Part shown: one piece after another, positions 35,514 to 45,773 of the stretch
Layout: each line of letters begins with the position of its first letter
How positions within the stretch are numbered: position 1 is the stretch's first letter
From: Chloroflexota bacterium
Lineage (GTDB): Bacteria > Chloroflexota > Anaerolineae > Anaerolineales > Villigracilaceae
Assembly (NCBI GenBank): GCA_016235425.1
Contig: JACRLC010000035.1
Span: 1-59,458, forward strand
Direction of reading: 5' to 3'
Length of the DNA stretch: 59,458 nt
Made by a program: the position numbers and the translations under genes
The notes under the pieces: model-generated
Told to the model about the DNA's origin: nothing
Databases searched by the model: none
The model's input: only the letters and a program-made list of their open reading frames with translations

Positions 35514-35592
35514 CCGCCCGCTTCCACCCGGACCTGAGAGCCGGTGACCGTTTCATCGGCTCTCTCTTCCCTGTGGTAAAATCTTGTCGCCC

Positions 35593-35667
35593 GCCCCCGT
35601 AGCTCAGTGGACAGAGCGTCGGCCTCCGGAGCCGAAGAGCGCAGTTCGAGTCTGCGCGGGGGCGCCA
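35593..35667 (+). tRNA. tRNA-Arg (anticodon CCG)
   Basis: Complete cloverleaf: acceptor GCCCCCG paired with CGGGGGC, D-arm AGCTCAGTGGACAGAGC, anticodon stem TCGGC/GCCGA with loop CTCCGGA (anticodon CCG at 35626-35628), T-arm CGCAG-TTCGAGT-CTGCG, discriminator G and an encoded CCA (35665-35667). It reads the CGG codon. Confidence 0.95.
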
Positions 35668-35669
35668 GC

Positions 35670-35691
35670 ACCGCCGCAAGGCGGTTTTTTA
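35670..35691 (+). terminator. Rho-independent terminator of tRNA-Arg
   Basis: ACCGCC, loop GCAA, GGCGGT, then TTTTTT. It begins 3 nt after the encoded CCA. Confidence 0.9.
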
Positions 35692-35792
35692 TTGCCGATG
35701 GAATGCGGCTTGAATGTCACGCTGCACGGCGCGGCAATTATGCCGCTTTTTAGATACAATTGGGGTGCTGGAAAAAGACACTGCAAAACATA

Positions 35793-36674
35793 ATGAAAGC
35801 GAAAAACAACATGCAACCTGAAACTCCCCTCAAAAATAAAAAATCGCGCATTGAGATCATCGGGCGAAAGCGCGCGTACGGCACGGTCTATGGGGCCATT
35901 GCAGGCCTGGCTTTTGCATTAAGTCTATGGGGCTGGGATGCAATCCTGCTCAACCAACATCACGCTTTTCATCCCTGGTCGAAATTAATCGTCGGTGTGT
36001 TGATCTGCGTCATGGCCGGTACAGTGACGGGATGGTTATCTGCAAGAGTAGAAAAAGGCGTCTACACGGCTTTGTTTTGGCTGGGATTATCCATCGTCTT
36101 CTCACTGCTCACCGTGGCGCTTCCACTGCGAATAGCGCCTTCCGTCTCCACATGGCTGGAACCGCAACTGGGCGGTCTCTTGAATTACGGCATGGACGAC
36201 AATTTTATGACTCGTTTTCAAGTTGCCTTTATCTGGAATGCGGTGTTCGCTTTGATCGCAGGCATTCTCCAGGCGCCGTTGGTTGAGCCTGCATCCTTCT
36301 CCACTTCGATCTTCGGAAAATCCGCCCCATTTCTTGCATGCGCCATTATCCTCAGCCTCGGCGGATTCACAGCCGACAACTTGAATAATGAACCGCTCCG
36401 CAACGCGATCATTTCCATGGATGAAACCATCGGCTTCGCCATGGAACACCAGGGAGAGGAGATAGACCCGGCAGTTTCGCGCGAAAAACACCTGGCCGCA
36501 TTGAGAACAATAGAGGAATCCCTTTCGGAATCCCGCAAACTGATCGTCGGCAGTTACGATGAATTTTTCGGTCAAATCAATGTATTGGTGAAATTTGAAA
36601 ATGGGTGGGCTGAATGCACCACGCTTTATGGGCAGGCCAGTTTTTGCAAGCCGATTTCCCCAACCGGTCATTAA
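35793..36674 (+). CDS. Hypothetical multi-pass membrane protein
   Basis: A 293-residue protein I do not recognise. After a basic N-terminus it has five hydrophobic segments (VYGAIAGLAFALSLWGWDAI, VGVLICVMAGTVTGWL, FWLGLSIVFSLLTVAL, NAVFALIAGILQAPLV, ACAIILSLGGFTA). A ~90-residue C-terminal soluble part follows with DETIGFAMEHQGEEID and two Cys near its end. Start choice is uncertain between 35793 and 35811, as neither has a clear ribosome-binding site. It stands alone between tRNA-Arg and rex. Confidence 0.7.
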   Translation: MKAKNNMQPETPLKNKKSRIEIIGRKRAYGTVYGAIAGLAFALSLWGWDAILLNQHHAFHPWSKLIVGVLICVMAGTVTGWLSARVEKGVYTALFWLGLSIVFSLLTVALPLRIAPSVSTWLEPQLGGLLNYGMDDNFMTRFQVAFIWNAVFALIAGILQAPLVEPASFSTSIFGKSAPFLACAIILSLGGFTADNLNNEPLRNAIISMDETIGFAMEHQGEEIDPAVSREKHLAALRTIEESLSESRKLIVGSYDEFFGQINVLVKFENGWAECTTLYGQASFCKPISPTGH

Positions 36675-36727
36675 GTCGGCATTATTTCGCATCCCATCGA
36701 ATTGTGGCCGGGAATCACCCTATGCAA

Positions 36728-36857
36728 AGTTAATAACTCACCTTACGCAAAACGTCCCGAAGGTTTCCTTGAAAAACCTTGTTGAGTCGTTCAAACCTTC
36801 CCTGTCCCGTCCGGGCCAGGACGGGGCGGGACGGTGCGTAACATCAGTTAATAAACT
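36728..36857. repeat. MITE-like element with ~22-bp terminal inverted repeats
   Basis: The left end AGTTAATAACTCACCTTACG (from 36728) and the reverse complement of the right end (36835-36857, AGTTTATTAACTGATGTTAC) are similar inverted ends. Inside are a GC-rich hairpin (CCCGTCC/GGACGGG) and AAGGTTT/AAAAACCTT. It is too short for a transposase. Confidence 0.5.
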
Positions 36858-36910
36858 GCTTGGACACAAAGATGAACGCATCCAGGCCCAAGATCGCGCT
36901 TGTACTGAAC

Positions 36911-36928
36911 TTGTGTGGAATTGTACAA
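36911..36928. promoter_or_regulatory. Putative Rex operator upstream of rex
   Basis: TTGTGTGGAATTGTACAA matches the Rex half-site pattern TTGTG-N8-CACAA at 9 of 10 positions, 54 bp before the rex ATG. This suggests autoregulation. Confidence 0.55.
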
Positions 36929-36982
36929 AACAGGGTTTTTATGGTAGATTCTAGCCATCATACTACTTGGCGAGGGTAACTC

Positions 36983-37600
36983 ATGAATGCAGAGAAAATA
37001 CCGGATATCATCATTGGCCGCCTACCCATCTATCTGCGGGCATTGCAACGCATGGCAGATAACGGCATGAAGACCACCTCTTCACAGGAATTGGGCGACA
37101 ATGTTGGTATTTCAGCCGCGCAGATCCGCAAGGACATTTCCCAATTCGGGGAATTCGGCAAGCAGGGCACGGGCTATTCAATTCCATATCTTCTGGACAA
37201 GCTGCGCGAAATCCTCAAAGTGGATCGCATGTGGGATGTGGCCCTCGTCGGCGCGGGCGATATGGGACACGCGCTTGCGCGCTACCAGGGCTTCGTCAAT
37301 CGCGGCTTTTGCATCACAATGGTCTTCGATAATGACAAATCCAAGGTCGGGCAGAAGGTCGGCGAGTTCGTTGTTGAAGATGCCGCGACCATGGCAGAAA
37401 GGATCAAAGCCGCGGGCGTGAAAGTTGCCATGCTCACCGTCCCCGCCTCCGCCGCACAGGAAGTGGCCGATAAACTCGTGCAAGCCGGGGTAAAAGGCAT
37501 CCTCAATTATGCCCCCATCAGCATCAACGTTCCCAACGGCGTCAAAGTCCAGCACATTGACCCGGCCACGCACCTGCAGAGGATGACGTATTATTTGTAG
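36983..37600 (+). CDS. rex: Redox-sensing transcriptional repressor Rex
   Basis: A 205-residue Rex: N-terminal winged helix (residues ~1-80, SAAQIRKDISQFGEFGKQGT with the Rex GKQGTGY signature) and a Rossmann domain with VALVGAGDMGHAL and FDNDKSKVGQ. Rex senses the NADH/NAD ratio and represses fermentation and respiratory genes when NADH is low. CGAGGG lies upstream of the ATG. The nearest likely target is the ferredoxin-type gene 240 nt downstream. Confidence 0.95.
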   Translation: MNAEKIPDIIIGRLPIYLRALQRMADNGMKTTSSQELGDNVGISAAQIRKDISQFGEFGKQGTGYSIPYLLDKLREILKVDRMWDVALVGAGDMGHALARYQGFVNRGFCITMVFDNDKSKVGQKVGEFVVEDAATMAERIKAAGVKVAMLTVPASAAQEVADKLVQAGVKGILNYAPISINVPNGVKVQHIDPATHLQRMTYYL

Positions 37601-37784
37601 TGGTAGACAGGGAAACAAGTACACAAGTAAACATGGCTCGCCCTGAATTCACCTTCAGGGCGAGTTTCTTTTTTCCACGCTTTTGCACTGTACACGCATT
37701 TTGCATTGCATTCAACTATAAAACTACCAAACCATCAAAACTACACAACAAAACGCTTTAAAGAATCTTCACATTCCCTTCGTA

Positions 37785-37812
37785 AAGTGTAAACAAATAT
37801 TCTTTACACTTT
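37785..37812. promoter_or_regulatory. Perfect inverted repeat upstream of the NapH-like gene
   Basis: AAAGTGTAAA (37785-37794), 8 bp, TTTACACTTT (37803-37812). A perfect 10-bp dyad of operator size, overlapping the Rex-like site by 2 bp. The regulator is unknown. Confidence 0.55.
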
Positions 37813-37828
37813 GTGCAATATAACACAC
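37811..37828. promoter_or_regulatory. Putative Rex operator upstream of the NapH-like gene
   Basis: TTGTGCAATATAACACAC fits TTGTG-N8-CACAA at 9 of 10 half-site positions and ends 12 bp before the ATG at 37841, where bound repressor would block transcription. Confidence 0.55.
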
Positions 37829-37840
37829 AAGGAGAATGTG

Positions 37841-38698
37841 ATGAAACTTTTCGGTAAACACCTCTTTCGTCCTCGAAGCATCTGGATACGAAAAATCGTG
37901 CAATGGTTTTTCTTCCTGCTCATCACCCTGATCTCGATCAACCATACACTCGTGGAAAACGGCGGGGGCATCCCCTTCCTCACCACCGCCTCCCTGCACG
38001 CGCTGTGTCCCTTCGGCGGCGTGGTGACCATTTACCAGTACGCAACCGTCGGCACATTCGTGCAGAAGATTCACGAGTCCGCGTTCATCTTGATGATCAT
38101 CGGCTTCGTGCTGGCCTTCCTCTTCGGCCCCGTCTTTTGCGGGTGGGTCTGTCCGCTCGGCACGGTGCAGGAATGGGTCGCCAAACTCGGGAAAAAATTC
38201 TTTAAACGGCGATACAACCACTTCGTCCCCGCGCGACTCGATAACGTCCTCCGCTACGCCCGCTATGTGGTGCTGGCCTGGGTCGTGTACGTCACTGCCA
38301 CCAGCGGCACGCTCATCTTCACCGAATACGATCCCTATTTCGCGCTCTTCAACTTCTGGACAAGTGAAGTCGCGGTCGGCGGTCTCATCATCCTCGGCGT
38401 AACGCTCGTGCTTTCGCTCTTCGTCGAACGCCCGTGGTGCAAGTACGCCTGTCCGTACGGCGCGGTGCTCGGCCTCACCAACCTCTTCCGCGTCTTCCAG
38501 ATCAAACGCGCCGAATCCACCTGCAAGGCCGACGGTGCCTGCTCGATCATGTGCCCAATGAACATCCCCGTGGACTCGGTCAAGACCGTGCACGACCATC
38601 AGTGCATCTCGTGCCTCGAGTGCACGTCCGAAGCGATCTGCCCCGTTGCCAAAACCGTCGTCTTCACCACGGCGACGTTGAAACCACAGGAGTCGTAA
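37841..38698 (+). CDS. NapH/CcoG-like membrane 4Fe-4S ferredoxin-type protein
   Basis: A 285-residue protein with four or more membrane helices and cysteine motifs typical of NapH-type proteins: GPVFCGWVCPLGTVQEWVAK, WCKYACPYGAVLGL, then two 4Fe-4S sites (CKADGACSIMCPMN and CISCLECTSEAICPV). It moves electrons at the membrane between quinols or ferredoxin and a reductase. AAGGAG lies before the ATG; an upstream in-frame Met lies inside the Rex-like site and is unlikely to be used. It is followed after one base by the next gene, its probable partner. Confidence 0.87.
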   Translation: MKLFGKHLFRPRSIWIRKIVQWFFFLLITLISINHTLVENGGGIPFLTTASLHALCPFGGVVTIYQYATVGTFVQKIHESAFILMIIGFVLAFLFGPVFCGWVCPLGTVQEWVAKLGKKFFKRRYNHFVPARLDNVLRYARYVVLAWVVYVTATSGTLIFTEYDPYFALFNFWTSEVAVGGLIILGVTLVLSLFVERPWCKYACPYGAVLGLTNLFRVFQIKRAESTCKADGACSIMCPMNIPVDSVKTVHDHQCISCLECTSEAICPVAKTVVFTTATLKPQES

Positions 38699-38699
38699 A

Positions 38700-39440
38700 A
38701 TGACCATCACCTCCAAATCCCTCGCCGCGCTCATCTTCGTCATCCTGTTCGGCGGCGTTGCCTTCACCACTGCCATGGGCTGGTGGGCCACCGAAAGCAC
38801 CAAGGAACCCGTCACTTTCACTGAAGGCGAATTCGCTGGCCTGCCCAACCCTGCCGACATCCGCGGCTCATACACCTTCGGTGACATCGAAAAATCCTTC
38901 GGCATTCCGCCCGCGGTTTTGGCGCAAGCCTTCAACATCCAAACCGACGGCCCTGCTTTCGCCATCAAAAGTCTCGAAGAAATCTACGCCACGGGCGAAT
39001 TCGAAATCGGCACTGCCTCTGTGAGATTGTTTGCCGCCTTCTACAACGGCCTGCCGCTTGACCTCAGCACCGACATGTATCTCCCTGAGAGCGCGGCGGT
39101 TCTGCTCAAAGAGCGGACTCTCACCCCCGACCAACTCGCCTACCTGGACTCACACACCATCCCGAACCCCGCCGCCGATCCGTCCGCCCCGACACCTGCT
39201 CCCGTTCAAGTGACAGAGTCAGCGCCCGAAGAAGAATCCACCGAACGCGTGATCAAGGGCAAAACCACCTTTCGGGAGATTCTCGATTGGGGCGTGACCC
39301 AGGAAACCATCGAGCAAATCATGGGCATCCCCATGCCCAACGCGTTGACGACAATCAAAGATTACTGCACCGAAAAAGGATTGGACTTTGAAACCATCAA
39401 GACAGCACTACAGGCAGAGGTGGATAAGGCAGGTCAGTAA
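38700..39440 (+). CDS. Membrane-anchored protein with a duplicated helical module
   Basis: A 246-residue protein of no named family known to me. Residues ~8-26 form a membrane anchor (LAALIFVILFGGVAFTTAMG), placing the rest outside. Two related modules follow: DIRGSYTFGDIEKSFGIP (~57-75) and IKGKTTFREILDWGVTQETI (~185-205), each of the pattern (I/D)xG-x-TF-x-(E/D)I-x3-(F/W)G followed by a second helix. A Pro/Ala linker separates them. Similar modules occur in 4Fe-4S electron-transfer loci of Chloroflexota as I recall. It starts 1 nt after the NapH-like gene, so both probably work together. Confidence 0.65.
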   Translation: MTITSKSLAALIFVILFGGVAFTTAMGWWATESTKEPVTFTEGEFAGLPNPADIRGSYTFGDIEKSFGIPPAVLAQAFNIQTDGPAFAIKSLEEIYATGEFEIGTASVRLFAAFYNGLPLDLSTDMYLPESAAVLLKERTLTPDQLAYLDSHTIPNPAADPSAPTPAPVQVTESAPEEESTERVIKGKTTFREILDWGVTQETIEQIMGIPMPNALTTIKDYCTEKGLDFETIKTALQAEVDKAGQ

Positions 39441-39452
39441 TCAGTGAACACA

Positions 39453-39486
39453 AGCAGGCGACTCGGAGATGAGCCGCCTGCTTTAG
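39453..39486 (+). terminator. Terminator after the NapH-like operon
   Basis: AGCAGGCGACTC pairs with GAGCCGCCTGCT (one mismatch) and is followed by TTTAGATTT. Confidence 0.75.
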
Positions 39487-39596
39487 ATTTAAACACGAAA
39501 TGGAGACATCCTCCCAGCCGGCAGATAAGAGAATTCAATTAGATGGAAAATAGCTTTGGAAGACCGACATACCCCATAAGAAAAGAACTTACCGAA

Positions 39597-39635
39597 TCAA
39601 AAAAACAGGTGACTCACCATCGAGTCACCTGTTTC
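39597..39635 (-). terminator. Terminator of mreB (minus strand)
   Basis: AAACAGGTGACTC and GAGTCACCTGTTT form a perfect 13-bp stem with loop ACCATC. The plus-strand A-run at 39597-39605 gives a T-tract on the minus strand, downstream of mreB. Confidence 0.8.
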
Positions 39636-39658
39636 CTTGTTTACCTGTTTACATGCCG

Positions 39659-40660
39659 CTACACCTGCGGCAAATTCCTGCGGATCACGTTCAACATCCC
39701 AAAACTCTTGACCGCGCCCTGCACCACGCAGGTCATCGGATTATCCACGAGATAAGCGGGAATGCCGAGGGATTTGGTCAGCAGTTTGTCGATGCCGCGC
39801 AACAATGCGCCGCCGCCGCACAAAGCCACACCGCGGTCAATAATATCGGAGACAAGTTCGGGCGGAGTCTTTTCAAGAACCCGGCGGCCAGTTTCAATTA
39901 CAGCCTTGAGCGGGTCCTGCAGGGCTTCCACGATTTCACCGGTCGTCAAAGTGACGGGACGCGGCAGGCCCGTGACCTGGTCCTGTCCCTGCACTTCCAT
40001 GCTGTTTTCGGTATCCTGGGGAACGGCCGCGCCGATGCGAAGTTTCAACTGCTCGGCAGTAGCCTGCCCAATCACCACACCGTATTTTCTGCGAACATAA
40101 TTGACGATGGCCTCGTCGAAATCAATGCCGCCTGCGCGCAAAGTTTCCGCAGAAACGATCCCGTACATCGCCATCACCGCGGCTTCGGTGCATCCGCCTC
40201 CCAGGCAGATAACCATATTCCCCGAAGGTGAATTGACCGGCAAATCAATGCCGATCGCGGCGGCCAATGGCTGTTGAATGAGAAATGCTTCGCGGCTCCC
40301 GGCTTCCATCACCGCTTCGTATACCGCGCGGCGTTCCACGCTGGTTACGCCATAAGGCACGGAAATCATCACGCGCGGGCGGAAGATACGCATCGAGCCG
40401 CTCACGCGCTGGAGCAAATACGAAAGCAATGTTTCGGTAATTTCGTAATCCGCGATGACACCGTTCTTTAGCGGGCGCGCCACTTCAATGCTTTCCGGGA
40501 CGCGGCCGAACATGTCACGCGCCTCCTGACCAACCGCCACCATCTTTTGGTCGAACACTTCAATGGCTACAATGGTCGGCTCTTCCATCAGCACTTGCGC
40601 GCTGTCAGCGAGACGGGTGAACATGGTGCCCAGGTCAACACCCAGGTCTTTAGAGAACAT
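39659..40660 (-). CDS. mreB: MreB/Mbl actin-like cell-shape protein
   Basis: A 333-residue actin-fold protein: DLGVDLGTMFTRL (phosphate 1), VMISVPYGVTSVERRAV, VICLGGGCTEAAVM (phosphate 2), AGGIDFDEAI and GVALCGGGALLRGIDKLL (adenosine site). It forms membrane-associated filaments guiding wall synthesis. Phosphate-1 has GTMFTRL where most MreB have GTANTLV. The start is ATG 40660 or GTG 40666. It follows atpC by about 15 nt, so it is in the atp transcript. Confidence 0.9.
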   Translation of the reverse strand: MFSKDLGVDLGTMFTRLADSAQVLMEEPTIVAIEVFDQKMVAVGQEARDMFGRVPESIEVARPLKNGVIADYEITETLLSYLLQRVSGSMRIFRPRVMISVPYGVTSVERRAVYEAVMEAGSREAFLIQQPLAAAIGIDLPVNSPSGNMVICLGGGCTEAAVMAMYGIVSAETLRAGGIDFDEAIVNYVRRKYGVVIGQATAEQLKLRIGAAVPQDTENSMEVQGQDQVTGLPRPVTLTTGEIVEALQDPLKAVIETGRRVLEKTPPELVSDIIDRGVALCGGGALLRGIDKLLTKSLGIPAYLVDNPMTCVVQGAVKSFGMLNVIRRNLPQV

Positions 40661-40675
40661 TGCCACGAGGGTTTA

Positions 40676-41113
40676 TTACTCCGAACCTGGGATACGCATC
40701 CCGCTCTTGCGGTAGCGCCGGACGGCATCCAGGCGCAAATTGGACCTGCGTAAGGCGGCTTCCATTACAAGGTATCGATCTGTATCAACGGGAGTGCCTT
40801 TGGCAAGGTATTCCTCAGCGCGCCTCCTGGCGGCTTCCGCACGGCTTACATCGATCTCCTGAATATTCTCAGCCCTATCCGCAAGAACGGTGACAATATC
40901 GGGTTGTACTTCGGCAACACCGCCCGCCACTGTAAAGATCTCCTCTTTGCCGCTTTTACGGACTTTGATGATGCCAAACTTGAGGGTGGTCAACACGGGC
41001 GCATGTTTTGGAAGAATGCCCATCTCCCCTGCCGCGCCCGGCAGGACGACGATATCCACGTCGCCGGTGAATACGGTGCGGTCCTGGGAAACGATTTCAC
41101 AACGAATAGTCAT
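40676..41113 (-). CDS. atpC: F1-ATPase epsilon subunit
   Basis: A 145-residue epsilon subunit: N-terminal beta-sandwich (TIRCEIVSQDRTVFTGDVDI, GEMGILPKHAPVLTTLKFG) and C-terminal helices with RAEAARRRAEEYL. It regulates ATP hydrolysis in the complex. It lies downstream of atpD with REP copy F between. Confidence 0.95.
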   Translation of the reverse strand: MTIRCEIVSQDRTVFTGDVDIVVLPGAAGEMGILPKHAPVLTTLKFGIIKVRKSGKEEIFTVAGGVAEVQPDIVTVLADRAENIQEIDVSRAEAARRRAEEYLAKGTPVDTDRYLVMEAALRRSNLRLDAVRRYRKSGMRIPGSE

Positions 41114-41125
41114 AGTCTACATTCC

Positions 41126-41244
41126 ATGTCATTGCGAGGAGCGTTCTTTGCGACAAAGCAATCCCCGGTTAGATGGTAGGCTCTGCTGGAAAAGATTTGC
41201 CCGTTAAGGGGAGATTGCTTCGCAAAGTGCGCTCGCAATGACAT
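41126..41244. repeat. REP-like palindrome, copy F
   Basis: Arms TGTCATTGCGAGGAGCG and CGCTCGCAATGACA with inner GCAATCCCC and GGGGAGATTGCTTCG. It fills the gap between atpD and atpC. Confidence 0.85.
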
Positions 41245-41248
41245 TCTG

Positions 41249-42700
<1,452 letters not shown>

Positions 42701-43588
42701 TTACTGAGCCAGCGCTTCCGCGCCGCCCACAATGTCCAAGATATCGTTCGTGATCGCCTGCTGGCGAACTTTGTTATATGCCAACTGCAACGCGCCCACC
42801 AATTCCTTCGCGTTGTCTGTCGCGTTGCGCATGGCGATCATACGGGCCGCGTGTTCACTGGCCTGTGATTCCAAAATCGCCTGGTAGACCTGCAAAGCGG
42901 TAAAGCGCGGGATGATCTCATCGAGGATCACGCGCATATCGGGTTCATATTCATACGCCGCAGACGGGCCTGCGGGCTTCTGCTCGTATTCCTCTACACG
43001 GCCTTCCCCGCCGAGTTCAAGCGGCAGGAGTTTTTTGACCGTGGTAACCTGCCGGGACATGCTGATGAAGTCTGTGTACACGAGGTAGACTTCATCCACT
43101 GCGCCTTTCATGAATTCGTCCACGGCGAGGCGGCCAATCGAAGAAACGTCCGCAAAGGTCGGCGCGGCGGGCAGGTTGCTGAATTCCGCGATCACGTTCT
43201 TGCGGCGGCGGATGAGCAGGTCGCGTCCCTTTCGGCCAACGGCTATATATTTAACGGGAGCAGGATTCGGGTCGAAGCGGGAAGCGGTGAAGCGGATCAC
43301 GTTGGAGTTGTACGCACCCGCGAGTCCGCGGTCGCCCGTCACAACAACGACCAGTGTATTGTTCACCGCCTTGCGTTCGGCCAGCAATGGATGCAGGCTG
43401 TCGCGCCCCGGCTGTTCTGCAACGTGCTTGAGAACCTGCCAGGCTTTGGTGGCGTAGGCGCGGGTGGCCGTCACAGCATTGATCGCCTTGCGAACTTTGC
43501 TGGCGCTCACCGTTTCCAACGCGCGCGTAACCTGCGAGATATTTTTTACACTTTTGATGCGAAGCCGCATCTCGCGTGCTGAAGCCAT
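42701..43588 (-). CDS. atpG: F1-ATPase gamma subunit
   Basis: A 295-residue central-stalk subunit: ASAREMRLRIKSVKNISQVT at the N-terminus and MRNATDNAKELVGALQLAYN with RQQAITNDILDIVGGAEAL at the C-terminus, as in all gamma subunits. It couples rotation to catalysis in beta. Confidence 0.96.
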   Translation of the reverse strand: MASAREMRLRIKSVKNISQVTRALETVSASKVRKAINAVTATRAYATKAWQVLKHVAEQPGRDSLHPLLAERKAVNNTLVVVVTGDRGLAGAYNSNVIRFTASRFDPNPAPVKYIAVGRKGRDLLIRRRKNVIAEFSNLPAAPTFADVSSIGRLAVDEFMKGAVDEVYLVYTDFISMSRQVTTVKKLLPLELGGEGRVEEYEQKPAGPSAAYEYEPDMRVILDEIIPRFTALQVYQAILESQASEHAARMIAMRNATDNAKELVGALQLAYNKVRQQAITNDILDIVGGAEALAQ

Positions 43589-43615
43589 AAGTTAGTTCCG
43601 TAGTTTCCTGGTTTT

Positions 43616-43680
43616 GTAGTTATCGGAGCGCGGACTTCAGTCCGCTTTAGTCTCGTACCGCAGACTAAAGTCTGCATTCC
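43616..43680. repeat. Tandem hairpins in the atpA-atpG gap
   Basis: GCGGACTTCAGTCCGC and GCAGACTAAAGTCTGC, two short palindromes in a row, together filling most of the ~100-bp gap. Confidence 0.8.
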
Positions 43681-43688
43681 GTGAATAG

Positions 43689-45353
43689 TTAGGCTTGCCA
43701 GCCCGCGCGGAAAGCATCGAGGGCCTTGGTCAACGCGGCGCGATTGTCATCGCCGATGGCTTTACGAGTCACGATATCCCTGCCAATTTCAGGATAAGAG
43801 GTTTCCATGTAGCGAATGAGATCAGCCTGCCATTGCGCCATCTTTTCGAGGGGCACATTATCGGCATAGCCATTCGTGCCAGCGAAGATCACAATGACCT
43901 GATTCTCGACTTCCATTGGCCGGTATTGCGGTTGCTTGAGAATTTCCTGCATACGCTGACCGCGGCTGAGTTGCTGCTGTGTGGATTTATCGAGATCGGA
44001 GGCCATGAGCGCGAAAGCGGCCAACTCGCGGTAAGCGGCCATGTCGAGGCGCAAACGGCCGGCGACCTGCTTCATGGCTTTGGTCTGCGCATCGCCACCC
44101 ACGCGCGAGACCGAGATGCCCACGTTCACCGCAGGACGAATACCGGCGTTGAAGAGGTTACCTTCGAGGTAGATCTGACCATCTGTAATTGAAATAACAT
44201 TGGTGGGGATGTAGGCGGAAACGTCGCCGAGCAGTGTTTCGATAATGGGCAAAGCAGTGAGTGAACCGCCCGTGCCCGCAACTTTGACAATCTTGTGATT
44301 GTCTGCGTCTTTCATTTCTTTGAGAGCGTCCTTGGCCTGGTCTTTGGAAATCGGGCCGATATAGACTTTGGCATCCACACCGTCTTTCTCACCGGCCTCT
44401 TCACCCGCGTAATCCTTCTTTACGATAACGTATTTGTTTGCGAGACGCGCGGCGCGTTCGAGCAGGCGTGAGTGGAGGTAGAACACGTCACCAGGGTAGG
44501 CTTCACGTCCAGGTGGGCGGCGCAGGAGCAAAGAGACCTGGCGGTACGCCCAGGCATGCTTGGAGAGATCGTCATAGATCACCAGCGCATCGCGTCCCGT
44601 TTCCATGAACTCTTCGCCAATGGCGCAACCGGAATAAGGAGCGATGTATTGCAGAGCCGCAGATTCATCTGCCGCCGCCACCACGATGATGGTGTGATCC
44701 ATCGCGCCGTGCTGTTCGAGAATACCAACGGTACGGGCGATGGCCGCTTTCTTCTGGCCGATTGCCACGTAAATACAAACCAGGTTTTTGCCCTTTTGAT
44801 TGATGATCGTATCGATTGCAATGGCTGTCTTGCCGGTCTGGCGGTCGCCGATGATCAATTCGCGCTGGCCGCGGCCGACGGGGATCATCGAGTCAATGGA
44901 CTTGATGCCGGTCTGCACCGGAGTGTCCACGTCCTGGCGCTGGATAACACCCGGCGCGATGCGCTCGATCGGTCGAAAGCCTGTGGTTGCGATCGGGCCT
45001 TTGCCGTCAATGGGCTCGCCCAGCGCATTGACCACGCGCCCGATCATCGCGTCTCCCACGGGGACGGAAGCGATGCGCCCGGTGCCGCGCACGGTCGTGC
45101 CTTCGGTAATGCCGACGTAATCACCCATCACGATCACGCCCACGCTGTCACTTTCGAGGTTGAATGCCGTGCCCATCACCCCATTCGAGAATTGCACAAG
45201 TTCCTGCGCCCGCACATTGGCAAGCCCATGCACACGCGCAATCCCATCACCGGCCTCCACCACACTACCAATGTCACTGACATTAAGTTCCGGTTTGAAG
45301 CCTTCGATTTGTTTCTGCAAATCACTTGTGATCTGCTTGATCAGGTCTGTCAT
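43689..45353 (-). CDS. atpA: F1-ATPase alpha subunit
   Basis: A 554-residue alpha subunit: [19 protein letters not shown] (Walker A), [20 protein letters not shown] and [20 protein letters not shown]. It is ~50 residues longer than E. coli AtpA (513), from the middle and C-terminal part. TTAAGGA lies before the ATG. It is the first gene of the atp operon here: atpH, atpF, atpE and atpB are not in the window. Confidence 0.97.
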   Translation of the reverse strand: MTDLIKQITSDLQKQIEGFKPELNVSDIGSVVEAGDGIARVHGLANVRAQELVQFSNGVMGTAFNLESDSVGVIVMGDYVGITEGTTVRGTGRIASVPVGDAMIGRVVNALGEPIDGKGPIATTGFRPIERIAPGVIQRQDVDTPVQTGIKSIDSMIPVGRGQRELIIGDRQTGKTAIAIDTIINQKGKNLVCIYVAIGQKKAAIARTVGILEQHGAMDHTIIVVAAADESAALQYIAPYSGCAIGEEFMETGRDALVIYDDLSKHAWAYRQVSLLLRRPPGREAYPGDVFYLHSRLLERAARLANKYVIVKKDYAGEEAGEKDGVDAKVYIGPISKDQAKDALKEMKDADNHKIVKVAGTGGSLTALPIIETLLGDVSAYIPTNVISITDGQIYLEGNLFNAGIRPAVNVGISVSRVGGDAQTKAMKQVAGRLRLDMAAYRELAAFALMASDLDKSTQQQLSRGQRMQEILKQPQYRPMEVENQVIVIFAGTNGYADNVPLEKMAQWQADLIRYMETSYPEIGRDIVTRKAIGDDNRAALTKALDAFRAGWQA

Positions 45354-45773
45354 TCCTTAAGCCTCCACCAAGATATTGTCATTGCGAGACGTTCTTTTTT
45401 GCAAAGCAATCTCCACCACTGATACGGGATTGCTTCGTCGGGGAGAACGCCCTCCTCGCAATGACATGGATTACGTACAAGAACCCGGATAATGGATTTA
45501 TCCGGGTATATGTGTAATTTTCCGCCTGTTTTCCTTCGTGAGCAGGAGTACAAGCGGGGCAATGATACCTGAAAGACCCTTCATTGTCTAGTTACAAATA
45601 TCGTCAGGCTTAAGACATCCTTCTTTTAACCGCGTTATGACGAAAGTAAACCGCCGTCATAACACGCAGGCAGTTGCATCAATCTTATAACAAGAATTTA
45701 ACCATCTCTACCCTTGTCATCTCTACGGCTTGTACTATACTAACGCTCGTCATTTCATTCAAGGAGACCAACA
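45354..45773. promoter_or_regulatory. 420-bp divergent region between atpA and the ATP-grasp ligase gene
   Basis: It holds REP copy G (45377-45467), a hairpin (CCCGGATAA/TTTATCCGGG, about 45488-45509), a perfect dyad GTTATGACG (45633-45641)/CGTCATAAC (45654-45662), and a rightward promoter TTGTCA (45714-45719), 16 bp, TATACT (45736-45741) for the ligase gene. The dyad is a candidate operator. No coding sequence is seen. Confidence 0.7.
45377..45467. repeat. REP-like palindrome, copy G
   Basis: Arms TGTCATTGCGAGACG and CCCTCCTCGCAATGACA with inner GCAAAGCAATCTCC and GGGATTGCTTCGTCGG. It lies 23 nt upstream of atpA. Confidence 0.85.

Larger units (their letters stand above)
36675..36982. other. 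308-bp gap: MITE-like element plus rex upstream region
   Basis: No gene. It holds an inverted-repeat element at 36728-36857, and between 36858 and 36982 the upstream region of rex with a Rex-type operator at 36911. Confidence 0.6.

Noticed and set aside
36780-36840. Riboswitch upstream of rex
   Set aside because: The GC-rich hairpin belongs to the inverted-repeat element and no known aptamer consensus was recognised.
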